Origin: Gemella haemolysans
GTDB lineage: Bacteria > Bacillota > Bacilli > Staphylococcales > Gemellaceae
Length of the DNA stretch: 52,142 nt
NCBI RefSeq assembly: GCF_901873445.1
Contig: NZ_CABFLN010000007.1
Span: forward strand, 1 to 52,142
Direction of reading: 5' to 3'
In this document: in pieces, positions 1 to 8,768 of the stretch
Layout: every line of letters begins with the position of its first letter
Numbering within the stretch: the first letter of the stretch is position 1
Made by a program: the position numbers and the translations under genes
The notes under the pieces: model-generated
Told to the model about the DNA's origin: nothing
The model's input: only the letters and a program-made list of their open reading frames with translations
The model's database searches: none

Positions 1-240
1 TCGGCTTTTTCTTTTTCAGCTTTTTCTTTAGCAAGTTTGTCAGCTTCGGCTTTTTCTTTTTCAGCTTTTTCTTTAGCAAGTTTGTCAGCTTCAGCTTTTT
101 CTTTTTCAGCTTTTTCTTTAGCAAGTCTATCGGCTTCGGCTTTTTCTTTTTCAGCTTTTTCTTTAGCAAGTTTGTCAGCTTCGGCTTTTTCTTTTTCAGC
201 TTTTTCTTTAGCTAGTCTGTCGGCTTCGGCTTTTTCTCTT
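1..240 (-). repeat. 45-bp tandem coding repeat (15-residue Lys/Glu/Ala unit)
   Basis: About five near-identical 45-bp units run from the window edge, followed at about 240-345 by 33-bp units. They encode charged helical repeats of the surface protein and are likely to vary in copy number between strains. Confidence 0.8.
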
Positions 241-2654
241 TCAGCTTTTTCTTTTTCAAGACGAGCAGCTTCATCAGCTTTTTCTTTTTCAAGACGAGCA
301 GCTTCATCAGCTTTTTCTTTTTCAAGACGGGCAGCTTCAGCCTGAGCTTTTGCAGCTTCTTCTTGGTGTAAAGCAGTAACTTGTTCTGCTGTTAATGGAG
401 TTACAGTATTCCAATCAAATTTTACTAATGCTGGAGTATTTGAATGTCCTTTTAGTGGTTCTCCATTAGCGTATACAGAGAAATTAACAGTTTTTTCTGT
501 TAATTTTTCAGCACTTGTAAAGTGGAATAGTTTTTCATTACCTTCACCACCAAGATCTGTTCGTTCAGCAGCTTTACCATCAACACTTAATGAATCAACA
601 GTTCCTACAAGAGGTCCAAATTGTAAGTTTTTAAATGTTAAGTAGTAGTGGTAAGTGTCGTTAACTTTTTCTACACGAGTTTTTTCGTGAACCAGGGCAC
701 CATCTGACATTGATAGTTTATCAGCAACACTAGCATCATAAATTTTAGCCGGTACTGAATTATTAGCGGCTTCTTCTTTAGTAGCTTCTACAGTAGGGAA
801 GTCTAAAGTGATAGTACTGTCGGCGTTTCTTTCTTCATATCTTGGTTTAGCCCCGCCTTTTGTTCGCACGCTCATAACAGCATCTACTTGAATTTTATCT
901 AGTAAAGAATCAGTTAAGATTTTACCTTCTTTTAGTTTAGTAGCTGCATCAACTTCAGTAAAGCTAACTTCAGTTCCTTTGTATGTAAGTTTAGAAACTG
1001 TGAATGGTTTGTTGCGCATTAAGAAGTTAGAATTATCTTGTCCTTCTTTAACTTGAATAGTGTATTGATATTTATCACCAACTTTTTCTACTTTAACATC
1101 TTTAACGAATGCTTTTTCATAGATTGAAGCTTTACCTGTTGTTCTACCATATAATTCCCCTTTTACAGTAGTAGGGAAAGTAGCAGGTACTTTATCAGCA
1201 GTTACTGCATGATCAGCAACTGTAGGTGCAGCAGGTTTAGGCTCTTCTTTAGGTTTCACCGGTGCAGGTGTAGGAGTGACTGGTTTTGGTTTAGCAGGCA
1301 CCACTACTTCTTCGATTTTAGCTGGTCTTTCTTTATAAGCAGTTGCAGTATCATAGTATAGTTGCAATGTAACAAAGTGAGACATTAATGCTCCATTAGG
1401 GTAAGGAGCAGTTCCATCTAACTGAATTTTTTCTAAAAGTTTATCAGTTGTGATAGAAGCCTCGTTAATAGATGAATCAGCATTTTTAGCTAGTGTAGTA
1501 AAAGGTACGTCTTTACCTTCGTACGCTAATTTTTTCAATTCAAATGGATAGAATTCTCCACCTACATTAGCAAGACCTTTTTTGAATCTTAATGTATATT
1601 TATATTTTTCTCCAATTTTTTCAACTCTAACGTAGCTATCTAATGCAGAACCATATAGTGATTCTTCATCGTTGTTGTTAGCATTTCTAAAGTGTCCTTG
1701 AACGTGAATTCCATCAGTTGGGAAACCTATTTTTACCTCCCCATTAATATGTGTTTTTATAGTCCCTTTATATTCTACATCTTTATTAGGATTTTTGTAT
1801 GTAGCAGCTTCATAGTTATCTGCAGTTACTTTTTTTCTAGAAAGTGAAGTTAAGTCGAATTTTAAAATCATTTTTTGAGTTCCAAGAGTTTCGTTAATTG
1901 AAGCCATAACAGGAACAAACACTTCAGTATATGTTTCTAGTTTATTATTATCATCAATTTTATTTTTATCTACATTGTAGGCAACAGTTTTTGGATAAAC
2001 AGTACGATTTGGGAATTGTTTTTTGTATGCATCTACAAAGTTGTCAGTTTCACTGGCACTATAATTCTCAACTATAGTTGAGTCTTTAAACTCATTTTTT
2101 TGAATATCTTTACGATTTTCATGAGTTTTATCACCATCATAGTATTTTAAGTCTCCTAAGTAACCTGTAAGTCCACCAAATGTAACAGGTTTAAATGTAA
2201 CACTTACAGAGTATTGACCATTTTTTACAATTAATTTTGTTTTATCATTGTCGATTGCAGCTGCAGCCATAGAAGGTTGACCTTCTTCATAGAATTTTAA
2301 AGCTTCAGCAGTAATTTTATATTCTCCATCTTTTAATGCTTTAACGTCTTGTGGTACAGTAGCTGGTTCATCAGCCTTAGGCGTAGTTGTTGTCGGCGTT
2401 GTAGCTGTTGGAGCAGCAGCTGCAGGAGTAGTTGCTGTCGGTGGCGTAGTTGGAGCAACTGCTGTTGGCGTAGTTGCTGTCGGTGGCGTAGTTGGAGCGA
2501 CTGCTGTTGGAGTAGTTGCTGTTGCCGAATTGCTTGCAACAACAGGTGTTTCTGCTGCAAAAGCAAAGTTATCTTGATCATATGCTTCGATTGCCGCAAT
2601 TGCTGAGAATATTGCAGTCGCAGACAAAACTTTTAATAATGTTGTATTTTTCAT
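1..2654 (-). CDS. NEAT-domain surface protein, 3' end outside window
   Basis: Read on the minus strand from an ATG at 2654, with GGAGAAA just upstream (about 2664-2670), the frame stays open to base 1. About 884 residues are visible and the C-terminus lies outside the window. Order: signal peptide (about 1-34, ending FAFAA-ET), a Pro/Thr/Ala linker (about 38-100), then a NEAT-like domain (SMAAA, then TKLIVKNGQYSVSV). Further beta-rich modules follow, each with a VEKVGDKYQYT-like strand and probably NEAT-related. The tail is highly charged: three 11-residue repeats (ADEAARLEKEK) and then 15-residue repeats (EKAEADKLAKEKAEK, 45 bp in DNA) running off the edge. NEAT domains bind haem or haemoglobin at the cell surface, so iron capture is inferred. 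No YxxxY haem-ligand motif is evident in the first NEAT. The N-terminal 250 residues are nearly the same as in the next gene, so the two are tandem paralogues. Confidence 0.85.
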   Translation of the reverse strand, partial: MKNTTLLKVLSATAIFSAIAAIEAYDQDNFAFAAETPVVASNSATATTPTAVAPTTPPTATTPTAVAPTTPPTATTPAAAAPTATTPTTTTPKADEPATVPQDVKALKDGEYKITAEALKFYEEGQPSMAAAAIDNDKTKLIVKNGQYSVSVTFKPVTFGGLTGYLGDLKYYDGDKTHENRKDIQKNEFKDSTIVENYSASETDNFVDAYKKQFPNRTVYPKTVAYNVDKNKIDDNNKLETYTEVFVPVMASINETLGTQKMILKFDLTSLSRKKVTADNYEAATYKNPNKDVEYKGTIKTHINGEVKIGFPTDGIHVQGHFRNANNNDEESLYGSALDSYVRVEKIGEKYKYTLRFKKGLANVGGEFYPFELKKLAYEGKDVPFTTLAKNADSSINEASITTDKLLEKIQLDGTAPYPNGALMSHFVTLQLYYDTATAYKERPAKIEEVVVPAKPKPVTPTPAPVKPKEEPKPAAPTVADHAVTADKVPATFPTTVKGELYGRTTGKASIYEKAFVKDVKVEKVGDKYQYTIQVKEGQDNSNFLMRNKPFTVSKLTYKGTEVSFTEVDAATKLKEGKILTDSLLDKIQVDAVMSVRTKGGAKPRYEERNADSTITLDFPTVEATKEEAANNSVPAKIYDASVADKLSMSDGALVHEKTRVEKVNDTYHYYLTFKNLQFGPLVGTVDSLSVDGKAAERTDLGGEGNEKLFHFTSAEKLTEKTVNFSVYANGEPLKGHSNTPALVKFDWNTVTPLTAEQVTALHQEEAAKAQAEAARLEKEKADEAARLEKEKADEAARLEKEKAEREKAEADRLAKEKAEKEKAEADKLAKEKAEKEKAEADRLAKEKAEKEKAEADKLAKEKAEKEKAEADKLAKEKAEKEKA

Positions 2655-2720
2655 ATAGATATATTTCTCCTTTATTATAAATAGGTTAATTATTTGTTGA
2701 TTATTTTTTTAATCCTTAAC

Positions 2721-2779
2721 ATTATTATATTATAAAAGATTAAAAAAATAAAGGTAAAAATGATAATTAGTCTCATGTA
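2721..2779 (-). promoter_or_regulatory. promoter region of first NEAT gene
   Basis: Reading leftwards there is a TATAAT -10 (2730-2725) and a weak TTTATT -35 (2753-2748) at 17-bp spacing. The 59-bp block closely matches 7572-7630 upstream of the second NEAT gene, so the promoter was duplicated with the gene. A TGATAAT half-site at 2761 resembles half of a Fur box, but the other half is not convincing. Confidence 0.5.
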
Positions 2780-2848
2780 CAAAGTAAAACCTTAGTTTTT
2801 TCCTTTAAAGTTTCAAAAATAAGACACAACTTATCCACATTTTATATA

Positions 2849-3023
2849 GTGGAAGTGACTCGAAAATCGATTTTGAAAGAATAGATTTTATCGAGTCACT
2901 TCGCAAAGTTTATAAGACATCTAAAAAGCTTTTATAAAGTGAATTTAGATATCAATAAACTACTACGTCTATTAGTTTTCATATAAACTCTTTTAAAAAA
3001 TTTAAGATTTTTTTGGTTAGCGC
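2849..3023 (+). repeat. 175-bp dispersed palindromic element, copy 1
   Basis: It begins with a hairpin (GAAGTGACTCGA 2852-2863 pairing with TCGAGTCACTTC 2891-2902). A second inverted repeat follows, built on ATCTAAA and TTTAGATATC around 2920-2955, and then a conserved tail. The same element lies in the opposite orientation at 16838-17010, with high similarity across the full length. No ORF is present. It lies between the two NEAT genes and could also terminate the upstream one. It resembles a MITE or an intergenic repeat of the BOX/RUP kind; its family is unknown to me. Confidence 0.7.
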
Positions 3024-3038
3024 CTCTTAAATTGAGTA

Positions 3039-6000
3039 TTATTTGCGAATTCTTCTATGCAAAGCAAATGAAGCAAGTAATATTAGTAAACCATAAACAA
3101 ATGTGGCTTTATTAGTTACACCTGTTTTTGCTAATGTTTTAGTGTTTTTAGCTACTTGTTTTATCTCTTGAGCATTTGTTTTTGTATTGAAATCTGTATT
3201 GTTATTTAATGAATTTATATTAATATTCGAATTAGTTTGGTTTGTTGTTTCTTTTTTAATGATAGTATATAAGCTGAAATGATTTGTAAAGAATGTTAAT
3301 TTTCCATTTTTATAGATACTTGGAATTTTTTCAAGGTTATTATCATTTACATAATATACCTCTAATTTTTCATTTTCATTAGCTAATAGTGCTACGGTAA
3401 CGGTGCGAGTTTCACCTTTTTTATCGATTATATTTCCTTTTTCATCTTTAAAATAAAGATCAATCGTTTTTATTACCTGCATGTTTTCATCAGTATTTTT
3501 AACTAAAGATTCTACTTTAGTTGCATTATTTTCGTCAGCTTCTACGACTACAAATTGAGTTGCTTTAATATTAGAGTTGTTAAATGAAACACTAATGTTA
3601 CTAATTTGACCCATGTTTTTCACAGTAGCTATCAAAGTATCTTTAAGAGTAGCAGTTTTTATAATTGCTTTAAGTTTTTCTTTTTCACTTTCTGAAATAC
3701 TGCTATCTTTCATAATCTCATCGACTGTTTCAGATTTTAGTTTTTCTAGTTTTTCAATTTTCTCTTTTTCTTTAGCAAGTTTTTCTTTTTCCGCCTGAGC
3801 TTTGGCAATAGCTTCTTTTTCTAATCTTTCTTTTTCAAGACGAGCAGCTTCCTCATTTTCTTTGGTAAGTTTTTCTTTTTCCGCCTGAGCTTTAGCGGTA
3901 GCTTCTTTTTCTAATCTTTCTTTTTCAAGACGAGCAGCTTCAGCTTTTTCTTTAGCAAGTTTTTCTTTTTCCGCCTGAGCTTTGGCAATAACTTCTTTTT
4001 CAAGTCTTTCTTTTTCAAGACGAGCGGCTTCAGCTTTTTCTCTTTCAAGTCTTTCTTTTTCAAGACGAGCGGCTTCCTCTTTTTCTTTAGCAAGTTTTTC
4101 TTTTTCCGCCTGAGCTTTAGCGGCAGCTTCTTTTTCTAATCTTTCTTTTTCAAGACGAGCAGCTTCCTCTTTTTCTTTAGCAAGTTTTTCTTTTTCCGCC
4201 TGAGCTTTGGCAATAGCTTCTTTTTCTAGTCTTTCTTTTTCAAGACGAGCGGCTTCTTCTTTTTCTTTAGCAAGTTTTTCCGCGTCTGATAGCACTTCAG
4301 GTCTATTAATATTAGTAGTTATTACTAATTTAGCTTCAGGTCTAGAATTACCCATTCCATCGTTTGGGACTCTAATGTCATAACTATTTTTTACTTCTTT
4401 TTCTAGTTCTACTATTAATTTCTTATCGAAATTTCCGATTTCTCCTGTTAAAGAATTTAAATCATCATATTTATTAACTACGAAGCATTTAACTTTTTCA
4501 CCATCTATTTTATCTTTGAATACATCTATTTCTAATAGGTGAGAGTGCATTGAACCGAATAGCATCGTTTTTAAATCTAAATCTAAATATGTTTTATCGG
4601 GAGTAAAAATTAATTTACCTTTGTTTGTAAATACCTGATTAGCCATTGATGTCTCATTAGGTCTGTAGAATTTTTTAATAGAGTAGTCTATATCTTGAGT
4701 TGGATATTTATATGATAAATTGTTTAAAGATTCATACAGTTCTTTTATATTATTTTGAAGTGATAAAGCATCATTTAGGGAGTTATTTGTTTTTGAAACT
4801 AACGCTTTTAACTCATCTAATTTTTCTTTAGTTAACAATTGAGACAATATATCAGAGTTTACTATATTTGTTAAGTTTTCGAAATTATTCTGTAAGTATT
4901 TAAGATCTGTGTTTTTTTCTGATTTTAATTTTTTAAGATTAATATCAAGGTTTTCTAAATGTAATACAATGTTTGATAAACTTGCTTTTGGTCTAGCTAG
5001 AGTTTTTTTGATTTTTTCAAGTTCAGCTTCAAGATTTGCTTTTGCAGTTGAAATTGTACTTGTATCTGAGAGTATTTTTTCTGTTTCACGTACTTTATTA
5101 TTTAACTCTATAGTTTTTTCTTTTTTCAATATTTGAGAGTCTTTTTCAGCAATAACAAAATAAGCTTCATCGCTATTTACATTAAATTCTACTCCTTTTT
5201 TAGAAGGTGTAGAAGGAATTAGACGAAGAATTCCATTTTCGTAGATGTATACTTGTGTATTTGCGGTAGCTTCATATCCAGCTATATTAAGTGTAAATAT
5301 TGGATTTTCATTAATGTTCCAACCATCTTTGTCAAGAGGAGTGAATTTAGAACCATCTTTTTTCGTTAAATCAAATTTAAAAGAATTAACTTTTGTTAGT
5401 CCTAGTTCTTGAACTTTGCTATCAAGATTATAGTTCATGATTCTTTCGGAAACAGGAGTAGTTTTAATAGCTACATCTTCATCTAATAAGAATTTGTTTT
5501 TTGAAGAAAGAGTTGCAGTATATTCTTTATTATTTATGTTTAATGTTGTTTCTGCTTTGTCAAGAGTTTCTTTTTCGAATGGTAAAATGTATGTTTTTGT
5601 TGCACTGCTTTCTGTACCGTCAATATTAAAAGATTTAACTTTAACGATAATATTTCCTCCGTCAGAAGTAATATTTGTTCCTTTGGCAAATGGATCTATA
5701 TTTATACTATATGAAAACTCCGGTTTGTGAGGATTGGCATTAGCAAATTTAATAGTTGCATCTTGAGAGTTAAATGTAGGCTCACTTCCATCGATAGTAT
5801 ATTTAATATGTCTTGTTTTTGTGTTAATTAAATTGTTTCTTTCAAATGACATTTCTAGTGTGTGGTGGTAGTGCCTTGCTAATTTAAATTTGTTTCCACT
5901 TAGACCATTATAAGGAGTATAAGTGATGCCATCTTTTGTAAAATCGTATTCTTTACTAGGTTCGTTTGCTTTCTTGATTCTTGTACCACCTAAGGTAGCT

Positions 6001-7253
6001 TTAATAGAAAATAATTTCGGTTCATCAACTTGTGCATTATTATTTACTACTACGTTAGCATCATTCCAAGTAATGGTACCATATTGTTTCATTATTCTTG
6101 CAGGATATTGAAAATCACCATATACTATAACTTCTTTTTTTCCAGTTACTGGTATTTTAACTTCTGATATTTCGTATATTGAGTCAGAAGTAGTTATTGT
6201 TTCTATTATTTTATTAGAGACAGGTGATAGTAAGTTGGAGTCTTTAGCATTTTGAATTTCTTTATCACTATATTTTATATTTTGAATACCGTCATTGTTC
6301 TTTCCTTCTCCAACTTTGCTGTAATAGTTAAAAACTAAATATTCTTCATTGTTTTCTCTTATGATTTTTCCTATAGTATCGACATTTTTTCTAACTTTAG
6401 GTGTAGTTATAGTGTCATCTTTTATATGGAGTTTTACATAAGTAGGATTTGTTAATTCTTCTTGTTTTGAATTTTTAGCAGTTAGAGTACTAAAATCGAA
6501 TTTTAAAATCATATTTTGTGTTCCAGAACCAGCAGTCATTGACTCCATAACAGGAACGAAAACTTGTGTAAATGTCTCTAGTTTATTATTATCATCAATT
6601 TTATTTTTATCTACAGAATAAATAAATGTTTTTGGATAAACTGTACGGTTAGGGAATTTCTCTTTATATTTTTCTACAAATGCATCAGTTTCATTAGTGC
6701 CATAATTTTCAACTATAGTAGTATCTTTAAATTCACTGTCATTGATCTCGAAACGATTTTTATGAGTTTTATCACCATCATAGTATTTCAAATCACCTAA
6801 ATAACCAAATTGTCCAGCAAATGCAATTGGTTTAAATGTAACACTTACAGAGTATTGTCCATTTTTTACTATTAATTTTGTTTTTTCGTTATCTAATCCA
6901 GCGGCAGCCATAGAAGGCTTTTTCCCGTTACCGAAGTTAATAGCTTCAGCAGTAATTTTATATTCTCCATCTTTTAATGCTTTAACGTCTTGTGGTACAG
7001 TAGCTGGTTCATCAGCTTTAGGCGTAGTTGTTGCCGGCGTTGTAGCTGTTGGAGCAGCTGCTACAGGAGTAGTTGCTGTCGGTGGCGTAGTTGGAGTAAC
7101 TGCTGTTGGAGTAGTTGCTGTTGCCGATTTGCTTGCAACAACAGGTGTTTCTGCTGCAAAAGCAAAGTTATCTTGATCATATGCTTCGATTGCCGCAATT
7201 GCTGAGAATATAGCTGTCATGGATAGCACTTTTAATAATGTATTGTTTTTCAT
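3039..7253 (-). CDS. NEAT-domain cell-wall protein with LAKTG sorting signal
   Basis: 1404 residues. Order: signal peptide (1-34); Pro/Thr/Ala linker (38-88); NEAT-like domain (about 93-290, SMAAA at 114); a chitobiase/Fn3-associated-type beta domain (about 478-560, YTIDGSEPT); a beta domain (560-705); a helical segment (705-850); a second NEAT-like domain (about 852-985, SMANQVF at 869). Then come roughly 30-residue charged repeats (990-1175, AEKEKLAKEKEEAARLEKE), a further beta domain (1205-1333), and a sorting signal LAKTG at 1374-1378 with a hydrophobic stretch and an RRIRK tail. It is probably wall-anchored and captures haem or haemoglobin; the ligand is inferred. LAKTG instead of LPXTG is unusual. 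Start: ATG with GGAGAAA upstream. It is the tandem paralogue of the gene at 1-2654. Confidence 0.9.
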   Translation of the reverse strand: MKNNTLLKVLSMTAIFSAIAAIEAYDQDNFAFAAETPVVASKSATATTPTAVTPTTPPTATTPVAAAPTATTPATTTPKADEPATVPQDVKALKDGEYKITAEAINFGNGKKPSMAAAGLDNEKTKLIVKNGQYSVSVTFKPIAFAGQFGYLGDLKYYDGDKTHKNRFEINDSEFKDTTIVENYGTNETDAFVEKYKEKFPNRTVYPKTFIYSVDKNKIDDNNKLETFTQVFVPVMESMTAGSGTQNMILKFDFSTLTAKNSKQEELTNPTYVKLHIKDDTITTPKVRKNVDTIGKIIRENNEEYLVFNYYSKVGEGKNNDGIQNIKYSDKEIQNAKDSNLLSPVSNKIIETITTSDSIYEISEVKIPVTGKKEVIVYGDFQYPARIMKQYGTITWNDANVVVNNNAQVDEPKLFSIKATLGGTRIKKANEPSKEYDFTKDGITYTPYNGLSGNKFKLARHYHHTLEMSFERNNLINTKTRHIKYTIDGSEPTFNSQDATIKFANANPHKPEFSYSINIDPFAKGTNITSDGGNIIVKVKSFNIDGTESSATKTYILPFEKETLDKAETTLNINNKEYTATLSSKNKFLLDEDVAIKTTPVSERIMNYNLDSKVQELGLTKVNSFKFDLTKKDGSKFTPLDKDGWNINENPIFTLNIAGYEATANTQVYIYENGILRLIPSTPSKKGVEFNVNSDEAYFVIAEKDSQILKKEKTIELNNKVRETEKILSDTSTISTAKANLEAELEKIKKTLARPKASLSNIVLHLENLDINLKKLKSEKNTDLKYLQNNFENLTNIVNSDILSQLLTKEKLDELKALVSKTNNSLNDALSLQNNIKELYESLNNLSYKYPTQDIDYSIKKFYRPNETSMANQVFTNKGKLIFTPDKTYLDLDLKTMLFGSMHSHLLEIDVFKDKIDGEKVKCFVVNKYDDLNSLTGEIGNFDKKLIVELEKEVKNSYDIRVPNDGMGNSRPEAKLVITTNINRPEVLSDAEKLAKEKEEAARLEKERLEKEAIAKAQAEKEKLAKEKEEAARLEKERLEKEAAAKAQAEKEKLAKEKEEAARLEKERLEREKAEAARLEKERLEKEVIAKAQAEKEKLAKEKAEAARLEKERLEKEATAKAQAEKEKLTKENEEAARLEKERLEKEAIAKAQAEKEKLAKEKEKIEKLEKLKSETVDEIMKDSSISESEKEKLKAIIKTATLKDTLIATVKNMGQISNISVSFNNSNIKATQFVVVEADENNATKVESLVKNTDENMQVIKTIDLYFKDEKGNIIDKKGETRTVTVALLANENEKLEVYYVNDNNLEKIPSIYKNGKLTFFTNHFSLYTIIKKETTNQTNSNININSLNNNTDFNTKTNAQEIKQVAKNTKTLAKTGVTNKATFVYGLLILLASFALHRRIRK

Positions 7254-7329
7254 TTTCTATTTCTCCTTCTTTTTTGTCTAAAAATATACAAACTTTATTC
7301 ACAATTTAGACACAATTAGTTTTATAAGA

Positions 7330-7386
7330 TTGGGAAAAATCCATAGCGTTACTTTATTTTAGTAAGTAACGCTGAATTATTCCCAA
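7330..7386. other. leader hairpin upstream of second NEAT gene
   Basis: Nested inverted repeats: TTGGGAA (7330) with TTCCCAA (7380), and inside them AGCGTTACTT (7345) with AAGTAACGCT (7364). It lies inside the predicted leader of about 315 nt of the second NEAT gene. No T-run follows on the minus strand, so its role is unclear. Confidence 0.5.
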
Positions 7387-7571
7387 AATGATGTTTATTT
7401 GTTAATGAAAATAGCATAAATTGTGTATTTAATTAACAAGATTAACATGGTATATAGCATTATTCATTAGTATTTTTATGAGATAAAAATAAGGTAGTTA
7501 ATGTTATTAATCTATTGAAATTCTATTAAGATTGATTTTTTTAAAAAAACTTCAACATTTAATCTGTACTT

Positions 7572-7630
7572 CATTATTATAACATAAAAGATTGAATCAA
7601 TAAAGATAAAAGTGGTAATCAGTTTTATTT
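7572..7630 (-). promoter_or_regulatory. promoter region of second NEAT gene
   Basis: It is homologous to 2721-2779 and has TATAAT (7581-7576) and TTTATT (7604-7599) in the same arrangement. Here the -10 is about 320 bp from the start codon instead of about 70, giving a long 5' leader. The leader holds the 7330-7386 hairpin and an imperfect inverted repeat (AGATTAACAT at 7439, ATGTTATTAATCT at 7501). Confidence 0.5.
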
Positions 7631-7800
7631 AAACTCAAAAATAAATAAAAATTACCATAAAATTATAAATTTAGTTCATAACTTTGATATAATTTATATA
7701 TTTATCGATTTTATAAAATATAAAAATATTATTATTAAAAGTTTTTTATTTTAATACAATATAATTTTTTAAAAAAATTGTAAGCCCTTAAACCAATTTA

Positions 7801-7829
7801 TTGACATTTGTAATTTTATGTGTTACGAT
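7801..7829 (+). promoter_or_regulatory. promoter of thiamine operon
   Basis: TTGACA (7801-7806), a 17-bp spacer and TACGAT (7824-7829). Transcription should begin near 7836, just ahead of the riboswitch. Confidence 0.75.
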
Positions 7830-7845
7830 TTAAAAAGTTAATGAA

Positions 7846-7940
7846 ATATAATCACTGGGGGAGCCTTTTGGCTGAGATAACATAGTTAGACCCTTTGACC
7901 TGATCTAGATAATACTAGCGGAGGAAATGTGAAATGATAT
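7846..7940 (+). promoter_or_regulatory. TPP riboswitch (THI box)
   Basis: The conserved THI-box pieces appear in order: GGGGGAGCC, GGCTGAGAT, an ACCC-TTGACCTGATC core and a GATAATACTAGCGGAGG segment. It binds thiamine pyrophosphate. The intrinsic terminator at 7997-8030 sits before tenA, so control is probably by premature transcription termination when TPP is high. Confidence 0.95.
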
Positions 7941-7996
7941 GAAATAGGTTTATTTTTTAAAAGAGTAAAATATACTATAAGTACATAAATTTACAT

Positions 7997-8030
7997 AAAT
8001 CTCCTGCGTTAGTAGGGGATTTTTTCTTTT
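7997..8030 (+). terminator. riboswitch-controlled terminator
   Basis: AAATCTCCT (7997) pairs with AGGGGATTT (8014-8022) and is followed by a T-rich run. It lies between the TPP aptamer and tenA, as expected for a transcriptional off-switch. Confidence 0.8.
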
Positions 8031-8084
8031 CCTAAAGTGGTGATATTTTATACTAAATATATATAATACTAGGGGGATATACCT

Positions 8085-8765
8085 ATGAAACTTATTACTG
8101 AAATTATGGAAGAGAAGGCATTGCCGATTGTTGACAAGATATATAATGATGGTTTTATTCAAGGTTTGATTCGTGCTGATTTATCTAAGGAAGCTGTGGA
8201 ACACTATTTAAAAGCTGATGCTTTATACTTAGAAAATTTCAGCGACATCTATGCAATGCTTTTAGCGAAAAGTAATGATAAAGTTGAGAAAAACTTTTTC
8301 TTAAATCAAATTAATTTTGTATTGAATGAAGAAATTGCTGCACATAAAAATTTAGCAGATTATGTAGGGAGAGACTATCAAGAAATAATAAAAGGTGGAG
8401 AGTGGTATCCATCTGCAGATCATTATATAAAACATATGTATTATAATGTATTTGCTTTTGGTATGGCAGAAGCGTTAAGTGCTATGGCACCATGTCCATG
8501 GATTTATCAAATGGTTGCGAGAAAAATTTTAGCTAATCATAATTTAGCTGAAGATCACCCATTAAAATTCTGGGTAGAGTTTTATGCTGATGGTTTAGTT
8601 GATGAAGTACTTTCTGAGTATCATAAAATAATTAATCGTGAAGCAGAATTTATGAGTGAGGAAGGGAAACAACGATTAATTAAAAACTTTTTAGAAAGTT
8701 GTGAACATGAACGACGCTTCTTTAATATGGCTTATACACAAGAGCGTTGGGATTTAGAGGTGTAG
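8085..8765 (+). CDS. tenA: thiaminase II / aminopyrimidine aminohydrolase TenA
   Basis: 226 residues, the usual TenA length. It hydrolyses 4-amino-5-aminomethyl-2-methylpyrimidine, released from degraded thiamine, to the hydroxymethyl form that ThiD uses. The catalytic-Cys region APCPWIYQ and the tail EHERRFFNMAYTQERW with its conserved glutamate are present. It is the first gene after the TPP riboswitch, in a four-gene operon with thiD, thiM and thiE at 1-3 bp spacing. Start: ATG behind GGGGGATATACCT. Confidence 0.93.
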   Translation: MKLITEIMEEKALPIVDKIYNDGFIQGLIRADLSKEAVEHYLKADALYLENFSDIYAMLLAKSNDKVEKNFFLNQINFVLNEEIAAHKNLADYVGRDYQEIIKGGEWYPSADHYIKHMYYNVFAFGMAEALSAMAPCPWIYQMVARKILANHNLAEDHPLKFWVEFYADGLVDEVLSEYHKIINREAEFMSEEGKQRLIKNFLESCEHERRFFNMAYTQERWDLEV

Positions 8766-8768
8766 ATT

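Noticed and set aside
1..240. Regular 45-bp repeats as a possible CRISPR array
   Set aside because: The repeats are directly adjacent without unique spacers and are in frame within a protein.
37..345. Plus-strand frame rich in Ser/Ala/Phe repeats
   Set aside because: It is the antisense of the charged repeat tract of the minus-strand NEAT protein; no ribosome-binding site.
2349..2606. Plus-strand and minus-strand Ser/Arg/Cys or Gln/Leu-rich frames
   Set aside because: Shadows of the Pro/Thr/Ala linker of the NEAT protein in other frames; the same shadow recurs at 6990-7205.
2761..2775. Fur box upstream of the first NEAT gene
   Set aside because: Only one half (TGATAAT) fits; the other half and the homologous site at the second gene do not.
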